A stretch of 64,000 bases of DNA from Micromonospora noduli (GTDB lineage: Bacteria > Actinomycetota > Actinomycetes > Mycobacteriales > Micromonosporaceae), in NCBI RefSeq assembly GCF_003264365.1, contig NZ_PYAK01000001.1:1-64000 (forward strand). The letters are read 5' to 3'. Numbering within the stretch: position 1 is the stretch's first letter; each line of letters starts with the position of its first letter. Under the pieces are notes generated by a model. That model had not been told where the DNA came from. It was given only the letters and a program-made list of their open reading frames with translations, and did no database searches. Below, piece by piece: positions 33,044 through 42,216 of this stretch. Both the position numbers and the translations under genes were made by a program.

Positions 33044-33979
33044 ATGACGACATCGACACAGATCGTCGGGCGGAGCCTCCATGGCCTGACGTACGCAGTG
33101 CTCGGCTGGGCCGTGGCATACGGGGGCGTGCGTCTGGCCTGGACGGTCGGTGAGGCTCCGGAGTTCGGGCGGCTCGGGCTGGACCTGCTCGGCTTCACCG
33201 GCTGGTGGTCGGTGGCGTTGTGCGCGGCCGCCGGCGGGCTGGCGGTTGCCCTGGACCGGGTGGCGACCTGGCGGCCGGCGCTCGCGGGGCTCGCCTGGAC
33301 GGTCGCCGGAGCACTGGTCGCGGCAGCCGCGATCCTGCTGCCGGAGCTGGTGGGCTTCCTGCTGTTCACCGTCGGCCCGTTCTTCGACCCGCTGGCGTTC
33401 GTCAGCCGGCTCGGGTGTGTCACCGGAGCGGTACTGCTCAGCCTGGCCACCGCGCGCTACCAGCGGCGCACCAGGGGCGACTGCGAAGCCTGCTGCCGGA
33501 CGATCCGACCGGGCACGCGGCGCTCGGCACCCGCGCGGTGGGCGCGCTGGGCCGCGTGGGCGGCTGTGGGCGGTCTCGTGACCCGCTTCGCGGCCCAGTT
33601 CGCGGTGGGGTTCGACCGCGTCGACCAGAGCGCGTCCCTGCTCGGGTTGGAGATCGGCCTGGTGCTGGCCGGAGTGCTGTTGCCGCTGGCGCTTGTGTAC
33701 CACTGGGGTGAGGTCTGGCCGGGGTGGGTGCCGCTGCTCGCCGGGCGCACCATTCCTCGTCCGCTGCTGCTGGTGCCCGGCTTCGGGCTCGGCGCGGGCA
33801 TCGTTGCCTACTTCGGCATGGGGATGGTGCAGGTGACGTCGGGCTCGCACAGCGAGTTCTCGGACGCGTTCCTGTGGGTGGCGATGTCGGCGTACCTCGT
33901 CATGGGGATGGGCCTGGTGATCGGGTCCACCGACTACCACCTGCGCACTCGCGGGCAGTGCGGCGCCTGCGGCCGGTGA
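33044..33979 (+). CDS. polytopic membrane protein with two TRGxCxAC motifs
   Basis: I do not recognise a family. The 311 residues contain about seven or eight hydrophobic helices. Two cytoplasm-side loops carry the same motif, RRTRGDCEACCR near residue 145 and LRTRGQCGACGR at the very C-terminus, each a CxxC pair after a basic TRG. This suggests an internal duplication and possible metal or disulfide chemistry. It starts at ATG 33044. It stands alone between the small membrane protein and the GH30 gene. Confidence 0.75.
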   Translation: MTTSTQIVGRSLHGLTYAVLGWAVAYGGVRLAWTVGEAPEFGRLGLDLLGFTGWWSVALCAAAGGLAVALDRVATWRPALAGLAWTVAGALVAAAAILLPELVGFLLFTVGPFFDPLAFVSRLGCVTGAVLLSLATARYQRRTRGDCEACCRTIRPGTRRSAPARWARWAAWAAVGGLVTRFAAQFAVGFDRVDQSASLLGLEIGLVLAGVLLPLALVYHWGEVWPGWVPLLAGRTIPRPLLLVPGFGLGAGIVAYFGMGMVQVTSGSHSEFSDAFLWVAMSAYLVMGMGLVIGSTDYHLRTRGQCGACGR

Positions 33980-34008
33980 ACGGCACCACTGGGCCGAGGC
34001 CGATTGCA

Positions 34009-34066
34009 TTGACAGGATTCGTTATACGAATTAGCTTTCTGGAACCACCACCTGGGAGCGCTCCCA
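34009..34066 (+). promoter_or_regulatory. GH30 promoter with CebR-type operator
   Basis: TTGACA (34009-34014) and TAGCTT (34032-34037) are 17 bp apart as -35 and -10. Downstream, TGGGAGCGCTCCCA (34053-34066) is a perfect 14-bp palindrome identical to the known CebR/CelR operator of actinobacterial cellulose-utilisation genes. A second perfect inverted repeat, ATTCGT-TAT-ACGAAT (34017-34031), fills the promoter spacer. Repression by a LacI-family protein released by a cello- or xylo-oligosaccharide is expected. Confidence 0.85.
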
Positions 34067-34155
34067 ATCTTTCCGCCGCCCACACCATCGCCGAATCTCG
34101 CCGCAGACGAGCCCTCCCGAGGCGTGGAAGCCACCACCACTCCAGGAGGAGTTTC

Positions 34156-35856
34156 ATGAGAAGAAGCAGAGTGACGAACGCCGCCCTGGTCTCGGCCGGT
34201 GCCGTCCTGCTCGCGTCCGCAGCGGTCGCCGTGGCGATGCCAGCGGGGGCCGCAGCCGCCGGCTGTTCAGTGAAGTACAGCGTGTCGTCGCAGTGGCAGG
34301 GCGGCTTCGGCGCCAACGTCGCCATCACCAACCTCGGTGACGCGGTGACGAGTTGGACGCTGACCTGGAACTACAACGCCGGACAGACCGTCACGCAGGC
34401 CTGGAACACGACGCTGGCGCAGAGCGGCACCACAGTCACCGCCAGGAACGTCAGCTACAACGGGGCCATCGCGACCAACGGGACCGTCTCCTTCGGTTTC
34501 AACGGCTCGTGGACCGGCAGCAACCCCGATCCGACGATCTTCGCGTTGAACGGGGTGGGCTGCACCGGTGGCACCGAGCCAACCCCACCGCCGACGGACC
34601 CGCCGCCCACCACCCCGCCGCCGAACGGGCCGGCGGACATCACGGTGAACAGCGCGACCAGGTACCAGACGGTCGACGGCTTCGGGGCCGCGCAGTCGAT
34701 CTGGGGTAGCGCCTGGTCGACGGCGGACACCCAGACGCTGGTCGGGATGGGTGCCAACCAGTTGGGGCTCTCAATCGTGCGGACCGGCCTGTCGCCGGAA
34801 TCCAGCGAGTGGGCGACGCACGTGAACTCGTTGAAGACGGCGAAGTCGTACGGGTCCAACGTGAAGATCCTCGCCTCGCCCTGGACCGCGCCAGCAGCGT
34901 GGAAGACCAACAACAGCCGGGTCAACGGCGGCAAGCTGAGGACCGACTACTACGACGACTACGCCAACCATCTGAACAGCTACGTGCAGTACATGCGCGG
35001 CCAGGGCGTACCCATCGATGTCACGTCGGTGCAGAACGAGCCGGACTGGCACCCGGACTACGACTCGATGGACTGGAGCGGCACCGAGTTGCGCACCTTC
35101 GTCCGCGACCAGGGCACCAAGGTGCAGAACACCAAGCTGATGGTGGCCGAGGCGGTGAACCTCAACTACAACTTCACCGATCCGACCCTCAACGACTCGA
35201 CCGCCCGCAACAACATCGGCTACGTCGGCGGTCACCTGTACGGCACCGAGGAGTCGGGCCGGCTGCGGCCGTACTCGCTGGCGGAGCAGCACAACAAGCC
35301 GGTGTGGATGACCGAGTGGAACCTGCACGCCGCCGACGGTGGCGGCTCCAACATCTGGGGCAACCCCGCCAACGCGGCGGTCTGGAACGAGACCCTCGAC
35401 GACATCATGCGCACCGTGCACAAGTCGATGGAGGCCAACTGGAACGCCTACATCTGGTGGTACGGCAAGCGCTACTACTCCTTCATCGGTGACGGCGAGT
35501 CGGCGTTCGGCACCGTCGCGGGCGCTCCGCTCAAGCGCGGGTACGCCTTCTCGCAGTACGCGAAGTACGTCCGCCCCGGCTACCAGCGGGTCGCCCTGAC
35601 GAAGAGCTCGAAGGCGTCACCGCTGGAGGTGACGGCCTACCAGGGGGACGGGAAGGTCACCCTGGTGATCCTCAACCGCTCGAACAGCGCGGTCAACAAC
35701 GCCGTGATCCAGGCCCCGCAGAACGTCAGCCGGGCCGAGCACTACCTCACCTCGCAGAACGCCAACGCGGCCAGCCAGCCGACCAGCGTGAACGGCGGCC
35801 AGGCCACCATCAACGTCGGCGCCCGCAGCATCTCCACGCTCGTCTTCACCCTCTGA
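34156..35856 (+). CDS. secreted CBM2-GH30 xylanase
   Basis: This 566-residue secreted enzyme has a signal peptide (1-35), a family 2 carbohydrate-binding module (about 37-136, closed by Cys37 and Cys136), a Pro/Thr linker (about 137-160) and a GH30 catalytic domain with its beta side domain. The acid/base is Glu295 in VQNEPDWHPDY and the nucleophile Glu387 in WMTEWNL. The QNEPDWxPDYDS pattern is like GH30 subfamily 8, the glucuronoxylan-specific xylanases. CBM2 would hold it on cellulose or xylan. ATG 34156 follows AGGAGGA. It is controlled by a CebR-type operator and is convergent with a LacI gene. Confidence 0.92.
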   Translation: MRRSRVTNAALVSAGAVLLASAAVAVAMPAGAAAAGCSVKYSVSSQWQGGFGANVAITNLGDAVTSWTLTWNYNAGQTVTQAWNTTLAQSGTTVTARNVSYNGAIATNGTVSFGFNGSWTGSNPDPTIFALNGVGCTGGTEPTPPPTDPPPTTPPPNGPADITVNSATRYQTVDGFGAAQSIWGSAWSTADTQTLVGMGANQLGLSIVRTGLSPESSEWATHVNSLKTAKSYGSNVKILASPWTAPAAWKTNNSRVNGGKLRTDYYDDYANHLNSYVQYMRGQGVPIDVTSVQNEPDWHPDYDSMDWSGTELRTFVRDQGTKVQNTKLMVAEAVNLNYNFTDPTLNDSTARNNIGYVGGHLYGTEESGRLRPYSLAEQHNKPVWMTEWNLHAADGGGSNIWGNPANAAVWNETLDDIMRTVHKSMEANWNAYIWWYGKRYYSFIGDGESAFGTVAGAPLKRGYAFSQYAKYVRPGYQRVALTKSSKASPLEVTAYQGDGKVTLVILNRSNSAVNNAVIQAPQNVSRAEHYLTSQNANAASQPTSVNGGQATINVGARSISTLVFTL

Positions 35857-35888
35857 ACACCTCGTTCGCCACGAACACCGTCGACGTC

Positions 35889-35921
35889 GCGGGAGCCCCG
35901 GCCACACGCTGGGGCTCCCGC
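35889..35921. terminator. bidirectional terminator
   Basis: GCGGGAGCCCC and GGGGCTCCCGC form a perfect 11-bp stem with an 11-base loop between the GH30 gene and the convergent LacI gene. Confidence 0.85.
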
Positions 35922-35955
35922 CCGTCAGCGGGCAGCCGGTCCAGATCGTCGCTGT

Positions 35956-36993
35956 TCAGGTAGTGGTCGGCGGCGCCGTACTCTGCCGCACCACGAGCTT
36001 GGGGACGACCAGCGGCAGACGCTGCGGCACCGTGTCGTCGATGGCCTGGGTGACGGCGGTGATGGCCCGCCGGCCGACCGCGTCGAAATCCTGCTGGATC
36101 GTCGTCAACGGCGGGATGAGGAAGGGCGCCTCGGGCACGTCGTCGAATCCGACGACGGAGACGTCGTGTGGCACCCGCCGCCCACGCTCGTGCAACGCGC
36201 GCAGTACACCGATGGCCATCTGGTCGTTGGCGGCGAACACCGCAGTGGTTGCGCGCATCGCACCAATCCGCAGGCCGGCGGCGTAGCCGCTGTGCGCTCG
36301 CCAGTCCCCCTCGACCGGCTCCGGCGGGCGTAGGCCCGCGGAACTCATCGCCTGACGCCAACCTTCGAGGCGAGCGCGGGCCTCCGCCCAGTTGAGCGGA
36401 CCGCTCACATGCACGATCTCCCGATGCCCGAGGTCGAGGAGGTGCTCGGTGGCCATCCGGGCGCCGAGCACCTGGTCGACGCCGACGGTCACGCTGGCCC
36501 TGGACAGATCGCCCTCCACGACGACGAAGGGGACACCCGAGCGCGTCATCCGCACCACCTCGAGAGCCTCGTCGTTGCCGGCGATCATCACGACGCCCTC
36601 CACGCCGACGCGCATGAGGTGTTCGGTGGCGTCGCTGAGCGCCCGTACCGTCACCTCGGAGAGGCTCACCGAGGTGGCGAAGTAGCCGGCCGCGCGGGCG
36701 GCGTCCTCGACGCTGCGATGGATGCTCGTCGGACCGAACAGCGTCCTGGCCGTGCCGATGATGCCGATCATCCCGGACCGTCCGCGCACCAGCGCGCGGG
36801 CGGCCGTGTTGGGGCGGTAGTCGAGTCGTCGGATCGCCTCAAGGACCCGCTCCCGCGTCTCGCGCCTGATGCTGGGTGCCCCGTTGATGACCCGGGACAC
36901 CGTCTGGTGTGACACGCCCGCCAGGCGAGCGACGTCGGCCATGACCGGGGGCCGGTCGGCCGCTGTCACAGCGGCCTTTGCGTGAACTCGCAC
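35956..36993 (-). CDS. LacI-family sugar regulator
   Basis: This 345-residue repressor has an N-terminal helix-turn-helix (VMADVARLAGVSHQTVSRVINGAPSIRRETRERVLEAI) and hinge (RPNTAARALVRGRSG), then a periplasmic-binding-protein-like sensor (SVVGFDDVPEAPFL, FAANDQMAIGVLRAL). The annotated start is GTG 36993; ATG 36942 just before the HTH would also make a full protein. It is the last gene of the minus-strand run with the IlvD-type dehydratase and an ABC sugar transporter, and converges on the CebR-boxed GH30 gene, so pentose or xylo-oligosaccharide sensing is likely. Its operator is not identified. Confidence 0.93.
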   Translation of the reverse strand: MRVHAKAAVTAADRPPVMADVARLAGVSHQTVSRVINGAPSIRRETRERVLEAIRRLDYRPNTAARALVRGRSGMIGIIGTARTLFGPTSIHRSVEDAARAAGYFATSVSLSEVTVRALSDATEHLMRVGVEGVVMIAGNDEALEVVRMTRSGVPFVVVEGDLSRASVTVGVDQVLGARMATEHLLDLGHREIVHVSGPLNWAEARARLEGWRQAMSSAGLRPPEPVEGDWRAHSGYAAGLRIGAMRATTAVFAANDQMAIGVLRALHERGRRVPHDVSVVGFDDVPEAPFLIPPLTTIQQDFDAVGRRAITAVTQAIDDTVPQRLPLVVPKLVVRQSTAPPTTT

Positions 36994-37054
36994 TGGCGGG
37001 CCGTCCGTTCTTCCATGGAATCAGTTCCTCGTGGGCCTCGTCCGATCGTGGCCG

Positions 37055-38788
37055 TCAGTGTGAGTGACGGGGCACCGCGCTGCCGCTGCCACCGACGAGA
37101 AAGTCGAGGTCCGCGCCGCTGTCCGCCTGCAGGACGTGCTCGCTGTAGAGCCGTACCCAACCACGGTCGGCCACCGGCTGCGGAGGCTGCCAGGCGGTGC
37201 GGCGTTGGGCCAGTTCGGCGTCGTCGACCAGGAGGTCCAGGCGGCGCGTCGACACGTCGACGGAGACCAGGTCGCCGGTGCGTACCAGCGCGAGCGGGCC
37301 ACCCACTGACGCTTCCGGCGCCACGTGCAGGATGCAGGTGCCGTAGCCGGTGCCGCTCATCCGAGCGTCGGAGATCCGCACCATGTCCGTGATGCCGTCG
37401 GCGAGCAACCGTCGTGGCATGGGCACGTTGCCCACCTCCGGGAAGCCGGGGTAACCCCGTGGTCCGGCGTTGCGGACGACGATCACCGTGTCGGGGGTGA
37501 CGTCGAGGTCCGGGTCGTCGGCGGCGACGACGTACTCCTCGATCCGGTCGAAGACGAGCGCCGGACCGGTGTGCGTGAGGAGGTGGGCGGAGGCGGCGGA
37601 GACCTTCAACACCGCCCCGGACGGCGCGAGCGACCCGCGCAGCACCACGGTGCCCGAGCCGGCGGGCTGGAACGGCTCCTCCAGGGTGCCGATGACGTCC
37701 CGGTTCCAGCACTGGGCGCCGTCGACGTTCTCCGCCACGCTCCTGCCGCTGACGGTGATGTGGTCCATGTGCAGCAGCGGGGCGAGTTCCTTCATCACCA
37801 CCGGAAGGCCGCCCGCGTAGGCGAAGTCCTCCATCAGGTACTTCCCCGACGGCATGAGGTTGACGAGCATGGGCACGTCGGCGGTGAGGGTGTCGAAGTC
37901 CTCCAGCGAGAGGGGGACGCCGAGGCGTCCGGCGATCGCGAGCAGGTGTACGACCGCATTGGTGGAGCCGCCGATGGCGGCGTTGACCCGGACGGCGTTC
38001 TCGAACGCCTGCCTGGTGAGCACCGAGGACAACAGTTGGTCCTGTTCGACCATGGCGACGATCCGGCGCCCGGCGGCGTGCGCGAGCGCGTACCGCCGGG
38101 AGTCGACCGCCGGCACGGCGGCCGCCCCCGGCAGCTGCACGCCCAGCGCCTCGGTCACACAGGCCATCGTGGAGGCCGTACCCATGGTCATGCAGTGGCC
38201 TCGGCTGCGGGACATGCCGACCTCCGCCTCGGAGCAGTCGGCCGCGGTCATCCGACCGGCCCGCATCTCCTCGGTGAAGCGCCAGACGACGGTGCCCGAG
38301 CCGATGTCCTGGCCGCGGAACTTGCCGTTGAGCATCGGGCCGCCGGTCAGCATCACTGTCGGCAGGTCGACGCTCGCCGCTCCCATCAGCAGGCCGGGGG
38401 TGGTCTTGTCACAGCCGGAGAGCAGGACCACCCCGTCGAGCGGGTTCGCCCGGACCGACTCCTCCAGCTCCATCGCCAGCAGGTTGCGGTAGAGCATTGT
38501 CGTGGGTCGCATCAGCGGCTCGCCCAGGCTCATCGCCGGGAACTCCAGCGGCAGGCCCCCGCTCTCCCACACGCCCCGCTTCACCGACTCGGCGAGGTCG
38601 CGCAGGTGGGCGTTGCAGGGTGTCAGCTCCGACCAGGTGGTGGCGATGCCGATCACCGGGCGCCCGTCAAAGACGTCGTCGGCGAACCCCTGGTTGCGCA
38701 TCCAGGACCGATGGATGAACCCGTTGCGGCCTTCCGCACCGAACCACTCCCCGCTGCGCAGCGGTCGATTCGTCGTCGACATCAGCAC
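37055..38788 (-). CDS. IlvD/Edd-family dehydratase, probably pentonate dehydratase
   Basis: At 577 residues it has the IlvD/Edd fold with the Fe-S ligand cysteines in ELTPCNAHL, LSGCDKTTPG and SRGHCMTMGTAST, and GYGTCILHV near the C-terminus. Family members dehydrate dihydroxyacids or sugar acids (L-arabinonate, D-xylonate, gluconate-6-P). Context, between an ABC sugar transporter and a LacI regulator and close to a complete 2-oxoglutarate-forming operon, favours an aldonate over branched-chain amino-acid synthesis. The exact sugar acid is inferred. The start is set by MSTTNRPLRSG at or next to 38788. Confidence 0.88.
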   Translation of the reverse strand: MLMSTTNRPLRSGEWFGAEGRNGFIHRSWMRNQGFADDVFDGRPVIGIATTWSELTPCNAHLRDLAESVKRGVWESGGLPLEFPAMSLGEPLMRPTTMLYRNLLAMELEESVRANPLDGVVLLSGCDKTTPGLLMGAASVDLPTVMLTGGPMLNGKFRGQDIGSGTVVWRFTEEMRAGRMTAADCSEAEVGMSRSRGHCMTMGTASTMACVTEALGVQLPGAAAVPAVDSRRYALAHAAGRRIVAMVEQDQLLSSVLTRQAFENAVRVNAAIGGSTNAVVHLLAIAGRLGVPLSLEDFDTLTADVPMLVNLMPSGKYLMEDFAYAGGLPVVMKELAPLLHMDHITVSGRSVAENVDGAQCWNRDVIGTLEEPFQPAGSGTVVLRGSLAPSGAVLKVSAASAHLLTHTGPALVFDRIEEYVVAADDPDLDVTPDTVIVVRNAGPRGYPGFPEVGNVPMPRRLLADGITDMVRISDARMSGTGYGTCILHVAPEASVGGPLALVRTGDLVSVDVSTRRLDLLVDDAELAQRRTAWQPPQPVADRGWVRLYSEHVLQADSGADLDFLVGGSGSAVPRHSH

Positions 38789-38869
38789 ACCTCTCTGTCA
38801 TCCGTCCGGCCGCGTCCTGTGCGGCGATCAATGCGCGTCTGGTGGATTGGCTGGCGGCGTTGGCGCGTC

Positions 38870-39754
38870 CTATCGCAGACCTCCGACGGACAGGCCACCG
38901 CGCCAGTGTCGTTGCAGGCTGAAGAACGCGATGATCAGCGGGATCACGGACACCAGGGAGCCCAGGATGATGAGGCTCCACAGCGAGGTGGTTCCCGCGT
39001 TGTTCGCGGACGCGATTCCCTGCCAGAGGCCAAGACCGACGGTGACCGGGAAGAGCCGGTTGTCGGAGAGCATGGCCAGCGGCAGGAAGTAGTTGTTCCA
39101 GGACGCCACGGCCGACAGGAGCAGCACGGTGACCACCGCGGGACGCATCAGCGGGAGGGCGATCTGAAGGAACGTCCGTACCTCTCCCGCGCCGTCGACC
39201 CGCGCCGCGTCAAGGAGTTCGTCGGGCACCGCGTCACGCGCGTACACGTGCATCAGGTAGACGCCGAACGGGTTGAGCAGCGACGGGAGGATCACCGCCC
39301 AGACCGTGTTCGTCAGGCCGAGCCGGGAGAACATGATGAAGGTCGGGATGACCAGAGCGGTGGCGGGCACCATCAGCGCGCCGAGCACGACGGCGAAACT
39401 GAAGCGTCGGGCGGCGAACCGGTACTTGGCGAAACCGTACCCGGCCATGACCGCCAGGACGGTGGCGCCGACGCCGCCGGCGATGGCGTAGAGCGTGGAG
39501 TTGAGCATCCACCGCAGGTAGATGCCACCGTCGTAGGTGAAGAGCTGCCGCAGGTTCCCGAGGTAGTCGATCTGGTCGGTGAACCAGAGGGTGTTGCCAC
39601 CGCCGAACAGACCCGGTGCGTCCTTGGAGCTGTTGACGATGACCCACCAGAACGGTACGAGGAAGTAGATCACCAGGAAGCCGAGGAGGATCTGAAGGGG
39701 AAGATAGCGCTGCGGTCGGCGGGCGCCGGCGCGGACGCTGGTGTGGTCGGTCAT
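38870..39754 (-). CDS. sugar ABC transporter permease (MalG/CUT1 type)
   Basis: This 294-residue inner-membrane protein has six helices and the EAA loop (DELLDAARVDGAGEVRTFLQIALPLMRP) that contacts the ATPase. It ends RHWRGGLSVGGLR, typical of the second CUT1 permease. ATG 39754 overlaps the stop of the partner permease by one base (TGATG). No ATPase gene is in the operon; CUT1 systems in actinobacteria commonly share a distant MsiK-type ATPase. Confidence 0.93.
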   Translation of the reverse strand: MTDHTSVRAGARRPQRYLPLQILLGFLVIYFLVPFWWVIVNSSKDAPGLFGGGNTLWFTDQIDYLGNLRQLFTYDGGIYLRWMLNSTLYAIAGGVGATVLAVMAGYGFAKYRFAARRFSFAVVLGALMVPATALVIPTFIMFSRLGLTNTVWAVILPSLLNPFGVYLMHVYARDAVPDELLDAARVDGAGEVRTFLQIALPLMRPAVVTVLLLSAVASWNNYFLPLAMLSDNRLFPVTVGLGLWQGIASANNAGTTSLWSLIILGSLVSVIPLIIAFFSLQRHWRGGLSVGGLR

Positions 39755-40695
39755 CAGAGGAAACTCCTCCGCTTGCGGGTGAAGAACAGGAAGGCGTACA
39801 CGCAGATGAACACGAGCCCGCCGAGGGCGAAGGAGATCGCCGACCCGTAGTTGAAGTTGGCGAGCGAGAACGCCTGTTGGTACGCGTACATGTTCGGGGT
39901 GAAGTCCGAGCCGATCGTGCCCGCGGCGAGGTATCGCAGGATCTGCGGTTCGTTGAAGAACTGCAGGGTGCCGATGAGCGAGAAGACCAGGATGAGGATC
40001 AGGGCGGGGGCGATCAGCGGGATCTTGATGCGCGTCGCGATCTGCCACCGCCCGGCGCCGTCCATCCGGGCCGCTTCGTAGAGCGTCGGGTCGACGCCCT
40101 GCAACGCCGCGTACAAGATGATCATGTAGTAGCCGGCCCACTGCCAGGTGACGACGTTGAGCAGCCCGTAGAAGATCAGGTCGCTGCTCAGGAAGTCGGG
40201 CGCGGTGGCGCCGAACAGCCCGAAGATGTCGGTCAGCGGGCCGAAGCCCCGGCTGTAGAGGAAGCCCCACATCACGGCCCCGATGACCGTGGGGATCGCG
40301 TACGGAAGAAAGATCATGAGGCGGGAGAAGCGAGCGAACAGGGTGGTCACCGAGTCCAGGATGAGGGCCAGCGCGAGCGCGATGACGATCTGCAGCGGGA
40401 TCGAGACCAGTGAGAAGCGGATGACGAACCACGCCCCGGACAGGAAGCTCGGGTCGGTGAACGCCTTCACGTAGTTGTCGAAGAGAACGAAGCTGGTGCC
40501 GCCGATCAGCTTCTTCTGGAAGAGACTGAGGTACAGCGCGTACCCCAGCGGTGCGATGAGGAACGCCAGGAACACGATCCCGAACGGCCCGACGAAGAGC
40601 CACCCCATCAGGTGTTCGCGGAGGTGCACCTTGCCACGGATCTTGCGCGTCTCAGGCTGAGTACGCGGTGCGCGCTTCTCGGTCAGGGATGTCAT
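39754..40695 (-). CDS. sugar ABC transporter permease (MalF/CUT1 type)
   Basis: This 313-residue permease has six helices. Its EAA loop reads PTLYEAARMDGAGRWQIATRIKIPLIAPALI. The start is ATG 40695 with GGAG seven bases before; an open frame continues upstream to 40767 through the intergenic hairpin but is not likely coding. It pairs with the next permease and the upstream binding protein. The substrate is probably a pentose or xylo-/arabino-oligosaccharide, judged by the neighbours. Confidence 0.93.
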   Translation of the reverse strand: MTSLTEKRAPRTQPETRKIRGKVHLREHLMGWLFVGPFGIVFLAFLIAPLGYALYLSLFQKKLIGGTSFVLFDNYVKAFTDPSFLSGAWFVIRFSLVSIPLQIVIALALALILDSVTTLFARFSRLMIFLPYAIPTVIGAVMWGFLYSRGFGPLTDIFGLFGATAPDFLSSDLIFYGLLNVVTWQWAGYYMIILYAALQGVDPTLYEAARMDGAGRWQIATRIKIPLIAPALILILVFSLIGTLQFFNEPQILRYLAAGTIGSDFTPNMYAYQQAFSLANFNYGSAISFALGGLVFICVYAFLFFTRKRRSFL

Positions 40696-40728
40696 CTTGG
40701 TCTCCGGGACGTGGACGCTGAGGGGGGC

Positions 40729-40765
40729 GGGTGGGCCGGCCGGCCAGTGTCGGCGCGGCCCACCC
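40729..40765 (-). terminator. intercistronic hairpin after binding-protein gene
   Basis: GGGTGGGCCG and CGGCCCACCC pair over 10 bp across a 17-base loop, directly after the binding-protein stop and before the permease start. It may stabilise or partially terminate the mRNA so that more binding protein than permease is made. Confidence 0.65.
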
Positions 40766-40771
40766 ATCCGG

Positions 40772-42112
40772 TCACTGAACGGTGAAGCCTTGTTCCTTGG
40801 CGTACTTCGCCACGTCCTCCTGGAGCCGGTCGGCAGCCTGCGAACCGGTGACGGAGCCCTTGATGATCTCGCTGACCTGTTTGGTCATGGCGTCGAGGTA
40901 GTACTGACCGAAGGGGGCGTACGCGACGCCCTTGTATGCCTCGGCCGCGGGAAGGTAGACCTCCTTGTTCGCCTGCTGGCCGTTGAAGAACGCCACCTTC
41001 AGGTCGACGAACGCGGGGTCCTTGAGCGCCGTGAGGTTCAGCGGGAAGATGATCTGGTTGGTCCAGCCGTCGGTGAGCGACTCCTTGTCGGCGTAGAGCC
41101 CGTAGGCGACCTTCGCGGCCAGCTCCGGCTTCTTCGCCTGCTTGGTCACCGAGAAGGCCGACCCACCCCAGTTGACCTGCACCGGGTTGGCCGGATCCCA
41201 CTGCGGCAGCGGCGCCACCGCGAACTTGCCGGTGTCCTGCCCCTTACCGACGCCGGCGCCGGTGAGGTAGCCGGGCGCCCAGGCCGCCGAGATGTACGTC
41301 GCGTAGTTGCCGTTGATGACGCCGGAGATGTACTCCGGGGTGAACTGGTCCTGCGTACCGACCAGGCCCTTCTTGGCGAGGCCGCCCCAGTAGTCCAGCA
41401 CGTCCTTGGACGCCTGGTCGTTGAGCTTCACCCCGATCGCCTTCGGCTGCGCCGGGTCGTAGGTGAAGGGCGAGGCGCCCTTCTGGATCTGCAGCGCCAT
41501 GGTGAGCGCCGAGACGTTCGCGCCGAGGTCACCGAAGAGCGGGCCCCCGGCGTCCTTGACCTTCTGGGCGGCCTGCTCGTACTCGGCCCAGGTCTTCGGC
41601 GGCGTGATCTTGTACTTGTCGAAGATGTCCTTCCGGTAGATCATCGCCACCGGACCGCCGTCGACCGGGACGCCGTAGACCTTGTCGCCGACCGACACGT
41701 CCTTCCAGGCGCCCTCGCCGTAGTTGGCCTTGACCGCGTCGAAGCCGTACTGCTTGATGTCGACGAGCGCGCCCTGGATCTGGAAGGTCGGGATCCGGTC
41801 CGCCTCGACCATGATCACGTCGGGCGCGCCGGTGCCCGCCGAGATGGCGGTCTGGAACTTGTCGTACTCGTCGCTGCCCTGGCCGACGTTGGTCCAGCAG
41901 ACCTGCACATCGTCGTGCTGCTTGTTGAAGTTGTCGACGACGAGCTGGGTGTTGGGGTACCAGCCCCACATCGTCACGACCGGCACGTTCTGCTTGGTGA
42001 TGGTGTTCGTGCAATTGCTCGCGTCGCTGCCGCCCTCGTCGGAGGAGCAGGCGACGAGGCCGGTCCCCGCCGCGAGCATGGCTACCGTGGCGAGTATTCG
42101 TCTTCTCTTCAT
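40772..42112 (-). CDS. sugar-binding lipoprotein of CUT1 ABC transporter
   Basis: This 446-residue extracellular solute-binding protein (family 1) has a lipoprotein signal (MKRRRILATVAMLAAGTGLVACSS, lipid Cys in VACS). The mature part shows the fold's features: VVTMWGWYPNTQLVVDNFNKQH, APDVIMVEADRIP, MIYRKDIFDKYKITPPKTWAEYEQAA. The start is ATG 42112. It feeds the two permeases downstream. The ligand is probably an arabinoxylan-derived sugar, by context. Confidence 0.93.
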   Translation of the reverse strand: MKRRRILATVAMLAAGTGLVACSSDEGGSDASNCTNTITKQNVPVVTMWGWYPNTQLVVDNFNKQHDDVQVCWTNVGQGSDEYDKFQTAISAGTGAPDVIMVEADRIPTFQIQGALVDIKQYGFDAVKANYGEGAWKDVSVGDKVYGVPVDGGPVAMIYRKDIFDKYKITPPKTWAEYEQAAQKVKDAGGPLFGDLGANVSALTMALQIQKGASPFTYDPAQPKAIGVKLNDQASKDVLDYWGGLAKKGLVGTQDQFTPEYISGVINGNYATYISAAWAPGYLTGAGVGKGQDTGKFAVAPLPQWDPANPVQVNWGGSAFSVTKQAKKPELAAKVAYGLYADKESLTDGWTNQIIFPLNLTALKDPAFVDLKVAFFNGQQANKEVYLPAAEAYKGVAYAPFGQYYLDAMTKQVSEIIKGSVTGSQAADRLQEDVAKYAKEQGFTVQ

Positions 42113-42164
42113 TGAGATGGTTCCCTTCGGCGATGGCGGTGCACTGCATCCATGCGCTGGCGGG

Positions 42165-42200
42165 CGCCACCGGGGGCAGGAAGCCCTGCTCCCGGTGGCG
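42165..42200 (-). terminator. hairpin after the two-domain esterase gene
   Basis: CGCCACCGGGGGCAGG pairs with CCTGCTCCCGGTGGCG (one mismatch) with a four-base loop, 17 bases after the esterase stop and before the binding-protein gene. It is a terminator or attenuator between the two. Confidence 0.75.
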
Positions 42201-42216
42201 TCGCCGGCGAAGGCTC

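Noticed and set aside
32295..33119. N-terminal extension of the methyltransferase frame to 33119
   Set aside because: The extension is Arg/Pro-rich, antisense to the small membrane-protein gene, and the family begins near the ATG at 32273.
37325..39850. Open frame of 841 codons on the plus strand
   Set aside because: It is antisense to the IlvD-type dehydratase and a permease, with the same low-complexity shadow composition.
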